In this document: positions 24,901 through 33,401 of the stretch, one piece after another
Layout of the letters: every line of letters begins with the position of its first letter
Position numbering within the stretch: the stretch's first letter is position 1
IMG/VR virus record: IMGVR_UViG_3300012950_001127
Span: 1-64,000 of that record
From: a virus
Strand: one strand, 5' to 3'
Length of the DNA: 64,000 nt
Position numbers and translations under genes: made by a program
Notes under the pieces: generated by a model
What the model saw: the letters and a program-made list of their open reading frames with translations, nothing else
What the model was told of the DNA's origin: nothing
Databases searched by the model: none

Positions 24901-27499
24901 ATATGTTGATTCGCAAGTGACGGCTCAAGATTTAGACTTTCAAGGCGATACTGGCGGCGCTTTCTCTATTGATTTAGACTCAGAGACTTTAATTGTTGCA
25001 GGTGGTACGGGAATAGATTCTGTAGGTTCTAGTAACACAGTTACTCTAAATATAGATGCAACGGTTGCTACATTAGAAGGATCACAAGCGCTTACAAATA
25101 AAACGTTAACCAGCCCTGTGTTAAACACAGGTGTTAGTGGTAGTGCCATATTAGACGAAGACGATCTGTCTTCTGATAGCGACACGAAGCTTGCCACACA
25201 GCAGTCTATTAAAGCATATGTTGATTCGCAAGGCGGCGGGGTGACCCTAGCAGGGAATGTAGACAACAGATTAGTAACCGCTACTGGCTCCGGGTTAAGT
25301 GGTGAGGCTGGACTTACATATGATGGAACAGTTGTTATAGCTCAAGATAGTGATGTTCTCATCCAGACTAATAACACTTCTGATTCAGCACATAAGAGAA
25401 TTACATTTGCAAAGAGCGCGAACGCAACCGCTGGGCTTCATGGTTTGGTTGCAAATAACGAAGATCTTGGTGCCTTGGAATGGCAGGCGTCAGATGGAAC
25501 CGACTATGGCGTCTCTGCGCTTATTAAAGCACAGATAGATGCACCCCCAGGAGATAATGATACTCCGGGCAGATTAACCTTCTGGACAACTTCAGATGAT
25601 GCCGATACTGCCACTGAAAGAATGAGGATAGATAGCGCTGGAAATATCGGCATAAATGGTTGCACTGATCCCAAGAGAGCCTTGCAGACTCATAATGGTG
25701 ATATTGCAATAAGAATGAACCCAGGAAACTCTAGCGTCCCAAAGGCTCTTATTTTTCAGTCTGGTAGAGACGGTTCTGTGAATGGCCAAACGATAGTGGA
25801 GGATAATGATGTTCTTGGTTATTTAAGGTGGGACGGCGCTGATGGTGACCAAGATATTGTTGCGGCAAGTATTCATGCTACGGTAACAGGCTCTCCTGGC
25901 AATAATAATATGCCTGCCTCTATTTGTTTTTCAACCAATTCGGGGGCTGCAGCCACGACGGAGAAGATGATTCTTACGCCCACTGGAGATCTTGAGCTTT
26001 TGCTTGGCGGAGAACTTAGATGGCACGATGATGATAGCACGCGTTATGTTGGCTTTAAATCCCCGTCAGTTGTTAGCAACAATGTAATGTGGACGCTGCC
26101 TGCTGCTGACGGAAGTGATGGTGATGTCCTCACTACCGATAGCAACGGAACCCTAAGCTGGGCCGCTGCAAGTGGAGGCTTAGATGCCTCAAACGGCTCA
26201 AGCGACAGAATAGCCACATTTTCTGATAGCGATAGCTTGTATGGAGAGGCAGATCTAGAGTTTGACTCTCAAGCTTTAAAAGTAACAGCTCATGATGTAG
26301 CTATAAATTCTGTAGGAGCCAATCTAACCGCTCAGGTTCTTGCCTTCTTTAAGGACAAGGCCGGCGAGATTGTGACTTATCTAGATGGAAATAATGCAAA
26401 TGATACAGCATTGGGGCACATTGAGTTTCAAGGTTTTGATGGAAGCAATCAAAGAATTGGCGCAAGAATATCATCATATGTTGACGCCACTCCTGGGTCT
26501 TCAGATATGCCCTCGCGCCTTGTTTTTTGGACTACGCCAAACGGCACTGCAACTCCAGTGGAGAGGTTGAGAATAACACAAGCGGGGAATGTGGGGATCG
26601 GAGCAACTAATCCGACAAACCCACTTCATGTAAATGGAAATATTGCTGTAGGCGGAAGTAATAATGAATTAAGATTTTATGATGGGCCAAACTATGTAGG
26701 ATTTGAGGCTCCAGACTTGTCTTCCAGTCAAATTTGGGTACTGCCTGCTGCTGACGGAAGTGATGGTGATGTCCTCACTACCGATAGCAACGGAATCCTA
26801 AGCTGGGCCGCTGGCGGAAGCGGGGCTGTTGCAACCTATTCCAATACCGGAAACAATAGAATCATAACATCAGTTAATTCCAGCACCATAAACGGAGAGG
26901 CAAACCTCACATTTGACGGAAATGAATTTATAGTAGAGTCAACCACTAATGCAGTCAAGATTGCTTATGACGGCTCAAGTCATACAGTGTTAGATACAAG
27001 TTCCGCAGGGCAATTCAATATTCAGCCATCGAGCGGGTCAGCCGTTGTTCATGGAAGCCTATCTGCAGGAAGAGCGGTTTTGCAAGCAACAGATGCAGAC
27101 ATAACGTTGTCGGACACAGAATCTGGGGCGCTTGTTATATTTAATTCTACAACAGCAAGAACCATTACTCTGCCTAATGCAACAGCTTCAACTGTAGGAG
27201 CATGGTTTACAATCATGGTAGGGAAAGCGCCGAGCCTCAATGAGCATGTTATTTCAATAGCAGCTAATTCGAGTGATTACATCGGCGGCGGTGTTCTTAT
27301 GTACAAGGACAATGATGACAGTACCTTTCGGGGCGCTGGAGCCCTTAAGGTAAAAATTGAAACAGGAACAGACGCGCTTGGGCAGGTTGATTCTATATTT
27401 ACATTGCTATGTACTGGCGATAATACCTGGACGTGTATGCCTAATGACTCATTTGTAATTTTTACTGCTGAAAATCCAGGCCAGCCATTTTCTACCTGA
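21998..27499 (+). CDS. Very large repetitive tail-fibre-like virion protein
   Basis: A 1833-residue protein built of beta-rich repeats such as DSSGNVGIGTINPVHTLDV, AGNVGIGATNPTNPLHV and KSDGNVGIGIASP, plus LYGEADLEFDSQAL-like and NGEANLTFDGNEF-like units. This GIG-x-x-x-P-x-x-x-L-x-V pattern is typical of long phage tail fibres, and of some large exported bacterial proteins, that fold as triple-stranded beta structures. The C-terminal ~120 residues look globular (TITLPNA, TFTLLCTGDNTWTC-like) and may be the receptor tip. There is no chaperone domain. AGGGGAT precedes the ATG. Internal DNA repeats would favour recombination. Confidence 0.75.
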   Translation: MAVDSKAKSTEFTSAVTIVTAEWANSHFITEIEEGHYGHVHDGELTDGHAGKVNLTAGAHVRGQLRHANLADVAVQKRNVQTYPIGQIYNAIPVYEIDSEGNKQYYLDLSLFEPAGDDKNIQYNHNGVLGAESGFSWDYTNNRLGLGYDNPMARIHVVGTDNSNDSVLFFTETHDGDGGGNLVFRKARGGVANPTGTGYLGVTSGDFIGTIRFDGYDSDNSDPSSTGYTKAASIHAKVDGAPVAGSVPGKIIFKTVPVSGTSLIERVTIKNDGKVGIGIEEPTALLHVDGGAIIEGDLTVNGTMTTLNTTEMTVDDPNIELNAIGSSATDTLADGGGITLHGSGSSVYTIAWANATNRWHFNQGIEIDGTDTNLIVGGDSPGAGSNQIGLRTDSPAFPFHMQNSDQLIAHNEPANADCKSIQFRKSKGATGAYTDYTKVTTDDALGAIRFFGADGAKYVQAANIVSFVDEDALGVDVDDMPGMLVFGTTSDGDNSVTERVRISSKGHVGIGLVEGGGTEVLRRLDVKGAAGANTSPVRIREITEGMGKVLVWDKDGDMGSAPNNLAGDVYWAPIEFFESTEENPATVEVSGPENEDTAVVVNPPSGGYDADGIELMFYSVNPSNNRIPFNINQHGHMGVGKINAGQTYRIDADGVVNATGFAIGGVALTASIGQLNDAGGQTPAAGGTAEANKAVVLDANKDIVGLRDQKLEGDIHFTNDTKGFKDANGNYQAKFNQVADAVNNLAISNAATGGAPVLAASGSDANVGLTFSTQGTGAHVLRHANQDTLAIRNDSGDAIYQQQVAGKDHVFKAQDGVEALRIKSDGNVGIGIASPNDYVDEKRNLVLGSTTAHTGMTIVSGPTHMGTIQFRSDTAVNNIEGWVDYSQNSKAMRFGTNGLNTRMVIDSSGNVGIGTINPVHTLDVTGDINLTGDFSFDASAAVVSAILDEDAMGSNSATALATQQSIKAYVDSQVTAQDLDFQGDTGGAFSIDLDSETLIVAGGTGIDSVGSSNTVTLNIDATVATLEGSQALTNKTLTSPVLNTGVSGSAILDEDDLSSDSDTKLATQQSIKAYVDSQGGGVTLAGNVDNRLVTATGSGLSGEAGLTYDGTVVIAQDSDVLIQTNNTSDSAHKRITFAKSANATAGLHGLVANNEDLGALEWQASDGTDYGVSALIKAQIDAPPGDNDTPGRLTFWTTSDDADTATERMRIDSAGNIGINGCTDPKRALQTHNGDIAIRMNPGNSSVPKALIFQSGRDGSVNGQTIVEDNDVLGYLRWDGADGDQDIVAASIHATVTGSPGNNNMPASICFSTNSGAAATTEKMILTPTGDLELLLGGELRWHDDDSTRYVGFKSPSVVSNNVMWTLPAADGSDGDVLTTDSNGTLSWAAASGGLDASNGSSDRIATFSDSDSLYGEADLEFDSQALKVTAHDVAINSVGANLTAQVLAFFKDKAGEIVTYLDGNNANDTALGHIEFQGFDGSNQRIGARISSYVDATPGSSDMPSRLVFWTTPNGTATPVERLRITQAGNVGIGATNPTNPLHVNGNIAVGGSNNELRFYDGPNYVGFEAPDLSSSQIWVLPAADGSDGDVLTTDSNGILSWAAGGSGAVATYSNTGNNRIITSVNSSTINGEANLTFDGNEFIVESTTNAVKIAYDGSSHTVLDTSSAGQFNIQPSSGSAVVHGSLSAGRAVLQATDADITLSDTESGALVIFNSTTARTITLPNATASTVGAWFTIMVGKAPSLNEHVISIAANSSDYIGGGVLMYKDNDDSTFRGAGALKVKIETGTDALGQVDSIFTLLCTGDNTWTCMPNDSFVIFTAENPGQPFST
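26096..26813 (+). repeat. 73-bp direct repeat pair inside the fibre-like gene
   Basis: Segments 26096-26168 and 26741-26813 are 73 bp long and differ at only one position that I can see. They encode the same peptide (LPAADGSDGDVLTTDSNG and flanks). A shorter pair, around 24882-24917 and 25198-25232, encodes QQSIKAYVDSQ twice. High DNA identity against a diverged protein background suggests recent duplication or gene conversion. Confidence 0.85.
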
Positions 27500-27585
27500 T
27501 ACCTTCGGCCAATATTATGTTCAAATGCTTTTGTGCATATTTCGTATAATACATACAAAGATTTGTACAGTCTAAGGAGTTTACT

Positions 27586-27915
27586 TTGCAGGCCTATATT
27601 GTTTTAAGTTGTAATGGGCATGTTGATTTGGATGGATTTTTATATTGCAATTCTATTTCAAATCCAATTATTGATTTATCAAAAGTAAAAAAAGAAGAAA
27701 GAGAAAAAGTTTTTCACTTTTTAGACAATGCATGTGGATTATTTGATTCTACATGTTATGACTATAATAAATGCATTAATATAGTAACATTCTTGTATAG
27801 GAATTTTAATTTAATTAGTGAAGAAAATTTACGAAAAATTCAAGCATTTTTAAAAATGCATAAAGTTTGCGGAGTATATATAATGTTAGTGTTAAAAGAG
27901 GATTACAATGTCTGA
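27586..27915 (+). CDS. Hypothetical protein (109 aa), TTG start
   Basis: A Cys-containing (seven Cys) small protein with no recognised family. The TTG at 27586 is supported by AAGGAG seven bases upstream and by overlap of its end with the next gene. The 86-base gap before it contains a TATAAT (27545-27550) without a good -35, and an imperfect palindrome TACAAAGATTTGTA, either of which might be regulatory. Confidence 0.6.
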   Translation: MQAYIVLSCNGHVDLDGFLYCNSISNPIIDLSKVKKEEREKVFHFLDNACGLFDSTCYDYNKCINIVTFLYRNFNLISEENLRKIQAFLKMHKVCGVYIMLVLKEDYNV

Positions 27916-28264
27916 TTTGAAAGTGCCACAAAATAATAAATATTTAGAGTCAAAAACAAAGGGAGTTAGAAATAAAGTAGAGGAAGCTTTCAATGATTTT
28001 AAGCTGCTGTTGTCAGACAAAACTCATCCAGACAATCAAACTCCTGGATTTCATAACCGAGTCGTAGGTATTTTAAATAATTTGCTTGTAGCCGCAGATG
28101 ATCTTGACTCTACAAACCCTGGAGAGGGTATTTTTGGTTTAATTATATTAGCCTTAAGATCTAATTTAAAACTTAAAGATGATAGAGTTAAATTAGAAGT
28201 AGAAGTTAGAGAGTTGAGAAGAGAAATAGAAAAGCTTAAAAAGAATCAAAAGATAAAGAGATGA
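27908..28264 (+). CDS. Hypothetical protein with C-terminal coiled coil (118 aa)
   Basis: Helical protein; the last ~35 residues (KLEVEVRELRREIEKLKK) form a clear coiled coil. AAGAGGA precedes the ATG, inside the previous gene. The end overlaps the next start as ATGA. No family recognised. Confidence 0.65.
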   Translation: MSDLKVPQNNKYLESKTKGVRNKVEEAFNDFKLLLSDKTHPDNQTPGFHNRVVGILNNLLVAADDLDSTNPGEGIFGLIILALRSNLKLKDDRVKLEVEVRELRREIEKLKKNQKIKR

Positions 28265-28479
28265 CGTTTAAGAGCAAAGCTATAAAGCTTTTAACGGATA
28301 AAGCTTCTAATGTAAGTAAAGAGATTAGAAAAATAGAGGACGATGCCAAAAAATTTTCCGTTGACTGCTCCTCCGACCGTGTCTACAATGCTCTTGTGGG
28401 CTACCGTGAAGGCCTTAGAGATGTTCTGCAGGAACTAAGGAGTTTGAATGAAGGCGTCAGAGGTAATAGGGATATTTGA
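28261..28479 (+). CDS. Small helical protein (72 aa)
   Basis: Charged helical protein lying between a coiled-coil protein and the FtsK-like ATPase, overlapping both (ATGA at its start, 32 bases at its end). It may be a small partner of the ATPase; this rests on position alone. Confidence 0.55.
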   Translation: MTFKSKAIKLLTDKASNVSKEIRKIEDDAKKFSVDCSSDRVYNALVGYREGLRDVLQELRSLNEGVRGNRDI

Positions 28480-29542
28480 GCAAAAAAAGGAAGAAAAGAT
28501 TTTCAGCCTTTTGAAGTCATTTGGGATAAAGACGGAGTATGTAAAGATTGATAAAAAGAGATTTTTTGATATTTATGATATAAAATTATCTAATGGAATC
28601 AGATCTTCTAAGTTAGATCGAGTTCTTGTAGATATAGGTTTAGCAATGTCTTCTCATTCCCACCCTAAAGGATATCCTGTTATGAGGGATGGGGTATATA
28701 GGATTGAAATTCAAAGAGAAGAGATAGAGTCTCCTACTTTTCAGTCTGTATATAATTCTTTTGCTAAAAATCATTATGCGCCTATAGCGGTAGGCGTAGA
28801 CACTTTGGGGGAATTTTTCAGTATAGATTTAAATAAGCTGCCAAATTTATTGGTAGCAGGGACTACTGGCTCTGGCAAAAGCATGTTGCTTCATAGCTTT
28901 GTATTATCTCTTTTGGGCTCTGATGCGCTTGTGCACCTTGTTGACCCGAAGATGGTAGAGTTTGGTATTTATGAAAACTTTAAAGCAATAAGATCTATTT
29001 CTCACTCTGTTGAGGAGACAGAGGCGATGATAGAGGGTGTTCGTGAACTCATGGAGTCTAGATTTGGATGCCTAAAGAGTCATGGAGCAAGAGACGCGTC
29101 AGAATATAATAAAAAAGTAGATCAGAAGAATAAAATGCGTCCAGTAGTTGTGATTGTAGACGAGTGGGCAGATATTGTATTACAAGATAAGGATATACAA
29201 AAGGTATTATGCTTTGTTGCACAAAAAGGCAGAGCGGCTGGTATTTCTATAATTCTTGCGACACAAAGACCATCTGCCAGAGTAATATCTGGATTAGTTA
29301 AAGCGAATTTTTCCGGCAGAGTGTCTTTGAAAGTTGCGTCGGCTGTTGATAGTAGGATTGTTTTAGATTGCAATGGAGCAGAAAAAATAACAGACGTAGG
29401 TACTGGCCTATATTTAGATGGCACATTGTCTAAACCAAAAATGTTTAGAGCGCCAAATATTCTTGATATTCAAGAAGAATTAAATATTATAAGCCCAATC
29501 GCTAAGGCGCGTCCAAGTTTTTGGAGCAGGTTTAAATTTTGA
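28448..29542 (+). CDS. FtsK/SpoIIIE-family DNA translocase
   Basis: A 364-residue FtsK-type RecA-fold motor. Walker A is AGTTGSGKSML near residue 137, VDPKMVEF follows near 160, Walker B is VVIVDEWADI near 235, and the C-terminal LATQRPSARVISGLVKANFS, DSRIVLD and GAEKI are typical of the family. The membrane domain and the gamma winged helix of host FtsK are absent, leaving a bare motor. It could pump or strip proteins from DNA during phage replication, segregation or packaging. AAGGAG precedes the ATG. It heads the primase-SbcDC cluster. Confidence 0.9.
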   Translation: MKASEVIGIFEQKKEEKIFSLLKSFGIKTEYVKIDKKRFFDIYDIKLSNGIRSSKLDRVLVDIGLAMSSHSHPKGYPVMRDGVYRIEIQREEIESPTFQSVYNSFAKNHYAPIAVGVDTLGEFFSIDLNKLPNLLVAGTTGSGKSMLLHSFVLSLLGSDALVHLVDPKMVEFGIYENFKAIRSISHSVEETEAMIEGVRELMESRFGCLKSHGARDASEYNKKVDQKNKMRPVVVIVDEWADIVLQDKDIQKVLCFVAQKGRAAGISIILATQRPSARVISGLVKANFSGRVSLKVASAVDSRIVLDCNGAEKITDVGTGLYLDGTLSKPKMFRAPNILDIQEELNIISPIAKARPSFWSRFKF

Positions 29543-30078
29543 TTAGATATTCGAAAGAGCAGATATTAAATAGTGTAAATATCGCAAGTATAGCAGATAA
29601 ATTTAATATAGGGTTGGAGCAGGTTAATACTGGCAACTTTACACACAGGTGCAAGTGCCCATCGGCAGAGCATAAGAATGGCTCAGAAAGAACAGGCTCT
29701 CTTTATATAGATGAGATAAACAATAATTTTTATTGCTTTGGTTGTGGAGCATCTAACAATGTTATAGACTTTTATATGTTATGTGCTGAAAAAGATTTTT
29801 CAGAATCTATTTTTGATCTATCCGAATATGTAGATGCAGATAAAGTTAAGAATATTAAAGTAATAAAAAAAGCAAGTAACTTTCAATATTTAATAATGAT
29901 TTCTAATGAATTTAGAAAATTACAGAGATTTCACTCAGAAGATATGGAGTGGATCGAGAAGTTTATCAAACATACGGATAAGCGCTTGTGTTCTATAGAT
30001 AGATGTGATGTTGGTGCGGCAAAGAAAATTTTAAATAAAATAAAGCTTATTATAAATAGGAGGTATCAAAACAAATGA
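29539..30078 (+). CDS. DnaG-type primase zinc-binding domain protein (N-terminal half of a split primase)
   Basis: A 179-residue protein with the CHC2 zinc finger of DnaG primases: TGNFTHRCKCPSAEHKNG, then SLYIDEINNNFYCFGCG near residues 50-75. The zinc module recognises template and initiates primers. The catalytic TOPRIM part is absent here and is found instead at 53633-54391, so the primase is split into two genes about 24 kb apart. The start is TTG, overlapping the previous stop as TTGA. It overlaps the SbcD-like start as well. Confidence 0.85.
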   Translation: MIRYSKEQILNSVNIASIADKFNIGLEQVNTGNFTHRCKCPSAEHKNGSERTGSLYIDEINNNFYCFGCGASNNVIDFYMLCAEKDFSESIFDLSEYVDADKVKNIKVIKKASNFQYLIMISNEFRKLQRFHSEDMEWIEKFIKHTDKRLCSIDRCDVGAAKKILNKIKLIINRRYQNK

Positions 30079-31244
30079 GAATGATTATCTGTGGAGATAC
30101 GCATATAGGTGCCATTTTTGGCCTTGGAAGGCCAAATGGCAAGGGCAGTAATACGCGAGTTGATGACTATGAAAATACTTTTAACTCTATTGTTGATCAC
30201 GCCATAAACACAAAGGCTGATATTTTTATTCAAACTGGAGATATATTTGAAAGCAGAAATCCTTCGGTTGAACATATGAAGGTTGTAGATAAGGCTCTTA
30301 GGCGCTTGTCTAATGAAAATATAGCAACGTTTGTGATAATGGGGAATCATGATTATAAAAAAAGCGGCCCATCATTTACTAGCTCTATAACTTCATTGGC
30401 TTCTGCAGATTATCCAAACGTAAGAATGCTAATAGAGCCTGAGATTATTCAGGTTTGTAACTCAAGCAATGAAAAAGTTAATATTCTTCTCCTGCCTTAT
30501 AGGGACAGGAAGATGTATAAGGGGAAATCTGTCAAGGAGCAATCAGATGGATATAATAATGAAATTATAAATTTAGTATCTTCCGCAGCCTCAGACATAC
30601 CTCTGGTCGCGGTTGGACATAATTTCTTTTATGAAGGAAGTTATAATGATTATGGCGGAACAGAAATTCTAACGAGCCCCCAGGCCTTTAAGGGCGCAGA
30701 CTTAGTTGTTATGGGGCACTTGCATCAGTTTAGAGTATTGCGCAAGCGCGCACCCGTATGTGTGTATTCTGGCTCCATGGAGAAGACAAACTTTGGAGAT
30801 TCAAGCGTAGACAAGTATTATATAGATTATAATATTTTAAATAAAAAGATAAAGTTTTGTAAAACTAAAACGAGAGAGCTTGTTGATGACTCCTTTGATT
30901 TAACTGGGGTTGGCTTTGCAGATGTTCAAAACAGAATAGAGGAAGAATTAGAGGCCTCTTCTCTTGAAGACAAGATAGTTAGATTGAAGCTGGTTGTTGA
31001 TGAAAAAGTTTTGCCAGTATTAGACGTGTCGAGGGTTGAAACGGCCATATATAGCCATGGAGCGTTTTATGTATCCAAAGTAATTATAGAGCCTATTGCA
31101 CAAAGGATTGTTAGAGATAATGCCATTCTAGGCTACGAAGATGATTACGAAATGTTTGAAGCCTTTCTTAAGTCACAGAATATAGATTTAGATTCTAAAG
31201 AGTTGCTGTTGACCGAAGCAAAGGAAATTATGGGGAAAATATGA
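30075..31244 (+). CDS. SbcD/Mre11-like nuclease (T4 gp47-like)
   Basis: A 389-residue metallophosphoesterase nuclease. Motifs are CGDTHIG (6-12), TGDIFESRNPS (about 54-64), MGNHD (about 92-96), VAVGHN and VVMGHLHQFR (about 214-223), then YSGSMEKTNFGD. With the SbcC/Rad50-like partner it forms the Mre11-Rad50 complex, which opens and resects DNA ends for recombination-dependent replication. AGGAGG lies upstream, and the ATG overlaps the previous TGA. Its stop overlaps the partner's ATG. Confidence 0.94.
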   Translation: MRMIICGDTHIGAIFGLGRPNGKGSNTRVDDYENTFNSIVDHAINTKADIFIQTGDIFESRNPSVEHMKVVDKALRRLSNENIATFVIMGNHDYKKSGPSFTSSITSLASADYPNVRMLIEPEIIQVCNSSNEKVNILLLPYRDRKMYKGKSVKEQSDGYNNEIINLVSSAASDIPLVAVGHNFFYEGSYNDYGGTEILTSPQAFKGADLVVMGHLHQFRVLRKRAPVCVYSGSMEKTNFGDSSVDKYYIDYNILNKKIKFCKTKTRELVDDSFDLTGVGFADVQNRIEEELEASSLEDKIVRLKLVVDEKVLPVLDVSRVETAIYSHGAFYVSKVIIEPIAQRIVRDNAILGYEDDYEMFEAFLKSQNIDLDSKELLLTEAKEIMGKI

Positions 31245-33346
31245 TTCCAACAAAAGTTGAATTAGAAAACTTTTTTTCACACAAAAATAGCACTGTTGAT
31301 TTTTCAGATTTTTCTTCTGCATTGCTCATAGGCAATACAGAGGGCGATTACGGAAAGTCTAATGGCTCTGGGAAAAGTGCCATATTTGAATCAATTTTAT
31401 GGTGCCTTTTTAACAAATCAAGAGTCTCTATGATGGATGATATAATCATGTGGGGATCTGCCACATGCTTTGTAGAGTTAGAGTTTAATCATGATAATAA
31501 TTTATATAAGGTAAGAAGGTCCAGATCAAGGATGAACTCAACATCATCTGTTGAATTTTGTATATCTGATCCAGTGGAAGGCTGGCAAGACTTATCTTGT
31601 TCTACTGCGGGAGATACAAATAAGTTAATCGAAGAAATTACAGGTCTCAATTATAAAACTTTTATAAACTCTGTCTATTTTAGACAGAATGATATATCTG
31701 AGTTTGCAGAAGCAGAAGCTTCCAGAAAGAAAGAGATTTTAAAATCTATTGTAGATATATCCAGATGGGACGACTACGATAAGGAGGCTAGGAAAAAGGC
31801 TAGAGATATCAAAATAGAGTGCAAAGTGTTGCAGGCATCTGTAGATGGATATAAAGATTTGGTTGAAGAGCTTGCGAAAACAGAGGGGGAGTTAGGATTA
31901 TTAAAAGACAGCATAGAGAAGCTGGCGGCTAAGAAAGCCTCAGTTGTGGGACAGCTTGATTTGCTGAGTGGCGAATATTCTTTGATAAAAGAATCTTTGG
32001 ATACAGAGACATACGATAAAATTATTGAAAAAATTTCTTCTTTAAAGAAAGACAAAGAGCGTGCCGCTAACCTCTTAGGCGAAGAAACCGCTTTGATAGT
32101 TAAATATGAAAAAGATAAGAAGGCAATAGAGAATGATATTGACAATCTTTCAATATCAATAAAAAATCTTCTTGAAGAAGAGGTGCCTACAGGAATTGTT
32201 GATTCGCTTCGCAGTGAGCTAACGACGCATAAGTCTAGCGTAGCTTCTTCTAAACTAATTTTAAGTAATTTAAACAAGATTGATCTAAGCAGCGGTGCAT
32301 GTCATGTGTGTGAGCAGAATATTCCTGAAACTCTTAGCCAAAAGTTATCAAAAGAATATAGAGAAAGAATTGATGGTCACAAGAAAAGCGTCGGAGTTTG
32401 CAAAGAAAGCATTGTAAAGATTGAGGGCAAAATAGAAAAGTGGCTTGAGAAAGAGAAGGGCAATTCTAAGATAAAAGAGGCAAATGCTAGCATTGAGCCG
32501 TTAGAATACAAGCTAAGCCTTGTAAAAGAAACTCTAGATAAACATGTAAAGGAAAAAAAGGTTCAATCTAATAAGCTAGACAATATTAAGTCTGAATTAA
32601 AAACAAATATAGAAATATTAGAATCAATTAAAAATGAAAATTTTCAGAATATAAGATCAAATATTCAAATCTTAAAGGATGAAAAAGAAGTTTTGTTAAA
32701 ATCCATTGCTGAAGAAAATAAAAAGATTGGAAGGCTGCAGGAAAGAGAAAGCTCTTTGAGCTCTAAGAAGGATGCTATGGAAGATAATAAGAAAAAATTA
32801 AATGAGAAGCTAAAGAGCGTTGCATTGTTTGACAAATTGGCAAGAATGTTTGGCAAAAACGGAATACAAACAATTCTTTTAGATGCTGTGATTGAAGATT
32901 TGGAGAAAACTTCTAATAAAACTCTTTCGTCAATTTGCAACGAACCTGCAGTTATAACGCTAGAAACACAGCGTCCTGGTGCAGATGGAACGTCTATCGT
33001 TGAAACTTTGGACTTAAAAGTACGTAAAGATGGGTGTTTGCAAAACTTTAAATCTCTTAGTGGCGGAGAAAAGTTTAGAATTTCCTTGGCGTTGCGGATA
33101 GCCCTTAGTGAAATATCCTCAAGATATGGCGGATCTTCGTTAGAATTTTTGTTGTTAGATGAAGTAAATTCGCCCTTAGACAGATTTGGCGTTGAAACTC
33201 TTTTTATAAATGTAATAAAGTCATTAGAGGACAAATATAAAATACTGGTTATTACTCACGATGAAGGGCTGAAAGAAAGATTTGATAACGTTATAGATGT
33301 AACAAAGGTTAATGGGGAAAGCCAAATAGAATTTATAGTTAGATAG
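31241..33346 (+). CDS. SbcC/Rad50-like ATPase (T4 gp46-like)
   Basis: A 701-residue SMC-like protein. The N-terminal Walker A is KSNGSGKSAIFES near residue 42. Two long coiled coils flank a zinc hook, ACHVCEQ near 352, that dimerises the arms. The C-terminal signature is SLSGGEKFRISLALR near 605, and Walker B is LLLDEVNSPLD near 637. It is longer than T4 gp46 (~560) and shorter than E. coli SbcC. It works with the adjacent nuclease at DNA ends. The ATGA overlap implies coupled, stoichiometric translation. Confidence 0.94.
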   Translation: MIPTKVELENFFSHKNSTVDFSDFSSALLIGNTEGDYGKSNGSGKSAIFESILWCLFNKSRVSMMDDIIMWGSATCFVELEFNHDNNLYKVRRSRSRMNSTSSVEFCISDPVEGWQDLSCSTAGDTNKLIEEITGLNYKTFINSVYFRQNDISEFAEAEASRKKEILKSIVDISRWDDYDKEARKKARDIKIECKVLQASVDGYKDLVEELAKTEGELGLLKDSIEKLAAKKASVVGQLDLLSGEYSLIKESLDTETYDKIIEKISSLKKDKERAANLLGEETALIVKYEKDKKAIENDIDNLSISIKNLLEEEVPTGIVDSLRSELTTHKSSVASSKLILSNLNKIDLSSGACHVCEQNIPETLSQKLSKEYRERIDGHKKSVGVCKESIVKIEGKIEKWLEKEKGNSKIKEANASIEPLEYKLSLVKETLDKHVKEKKVQSNKLDNIKSELKTNIEILESIKNENFQNIRSNIQILKDEKEVLLKSIAEENKKIGRLQERESSLSSKKDAMEDNKKKLNEKLKSVALFDKLARMFGKNGIQTILLDAVIEDLEKTSNKTLSSICNEPAVITLETQRPGADGTSIVETLDLKVRKDGCLQNFKSLSGGEKFRISLALRIALSEISSRYGGSSLEFLLLDEVNSPLDRFGVETLFINVIKSLEDKYKILVITHDEGLKERFDNVIDVTKVNGESQIEFIVR

Positions 33347-33401
33347 TTAGATCCGTTTTAATATGGTATGCTAATTATCGCAGATAAGTTATGGAGAGAT
33401 C

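Noticed and set aside
27545-27550. Perfect TATAAT as a sigma-70 promoter
   Set aside because: No good -35 at 16-18 bases. The region is A+T-rich and such hexamers are frequent by chance.
31774-33234. Two antisense open frames (167 and 189 codons) across the SbcC-like gene
   Set aside because: They lie opposite a well-supported gene, have low-complexity Ser/Phe/Leu composition from complementing coiled-coil codons, and no SD.
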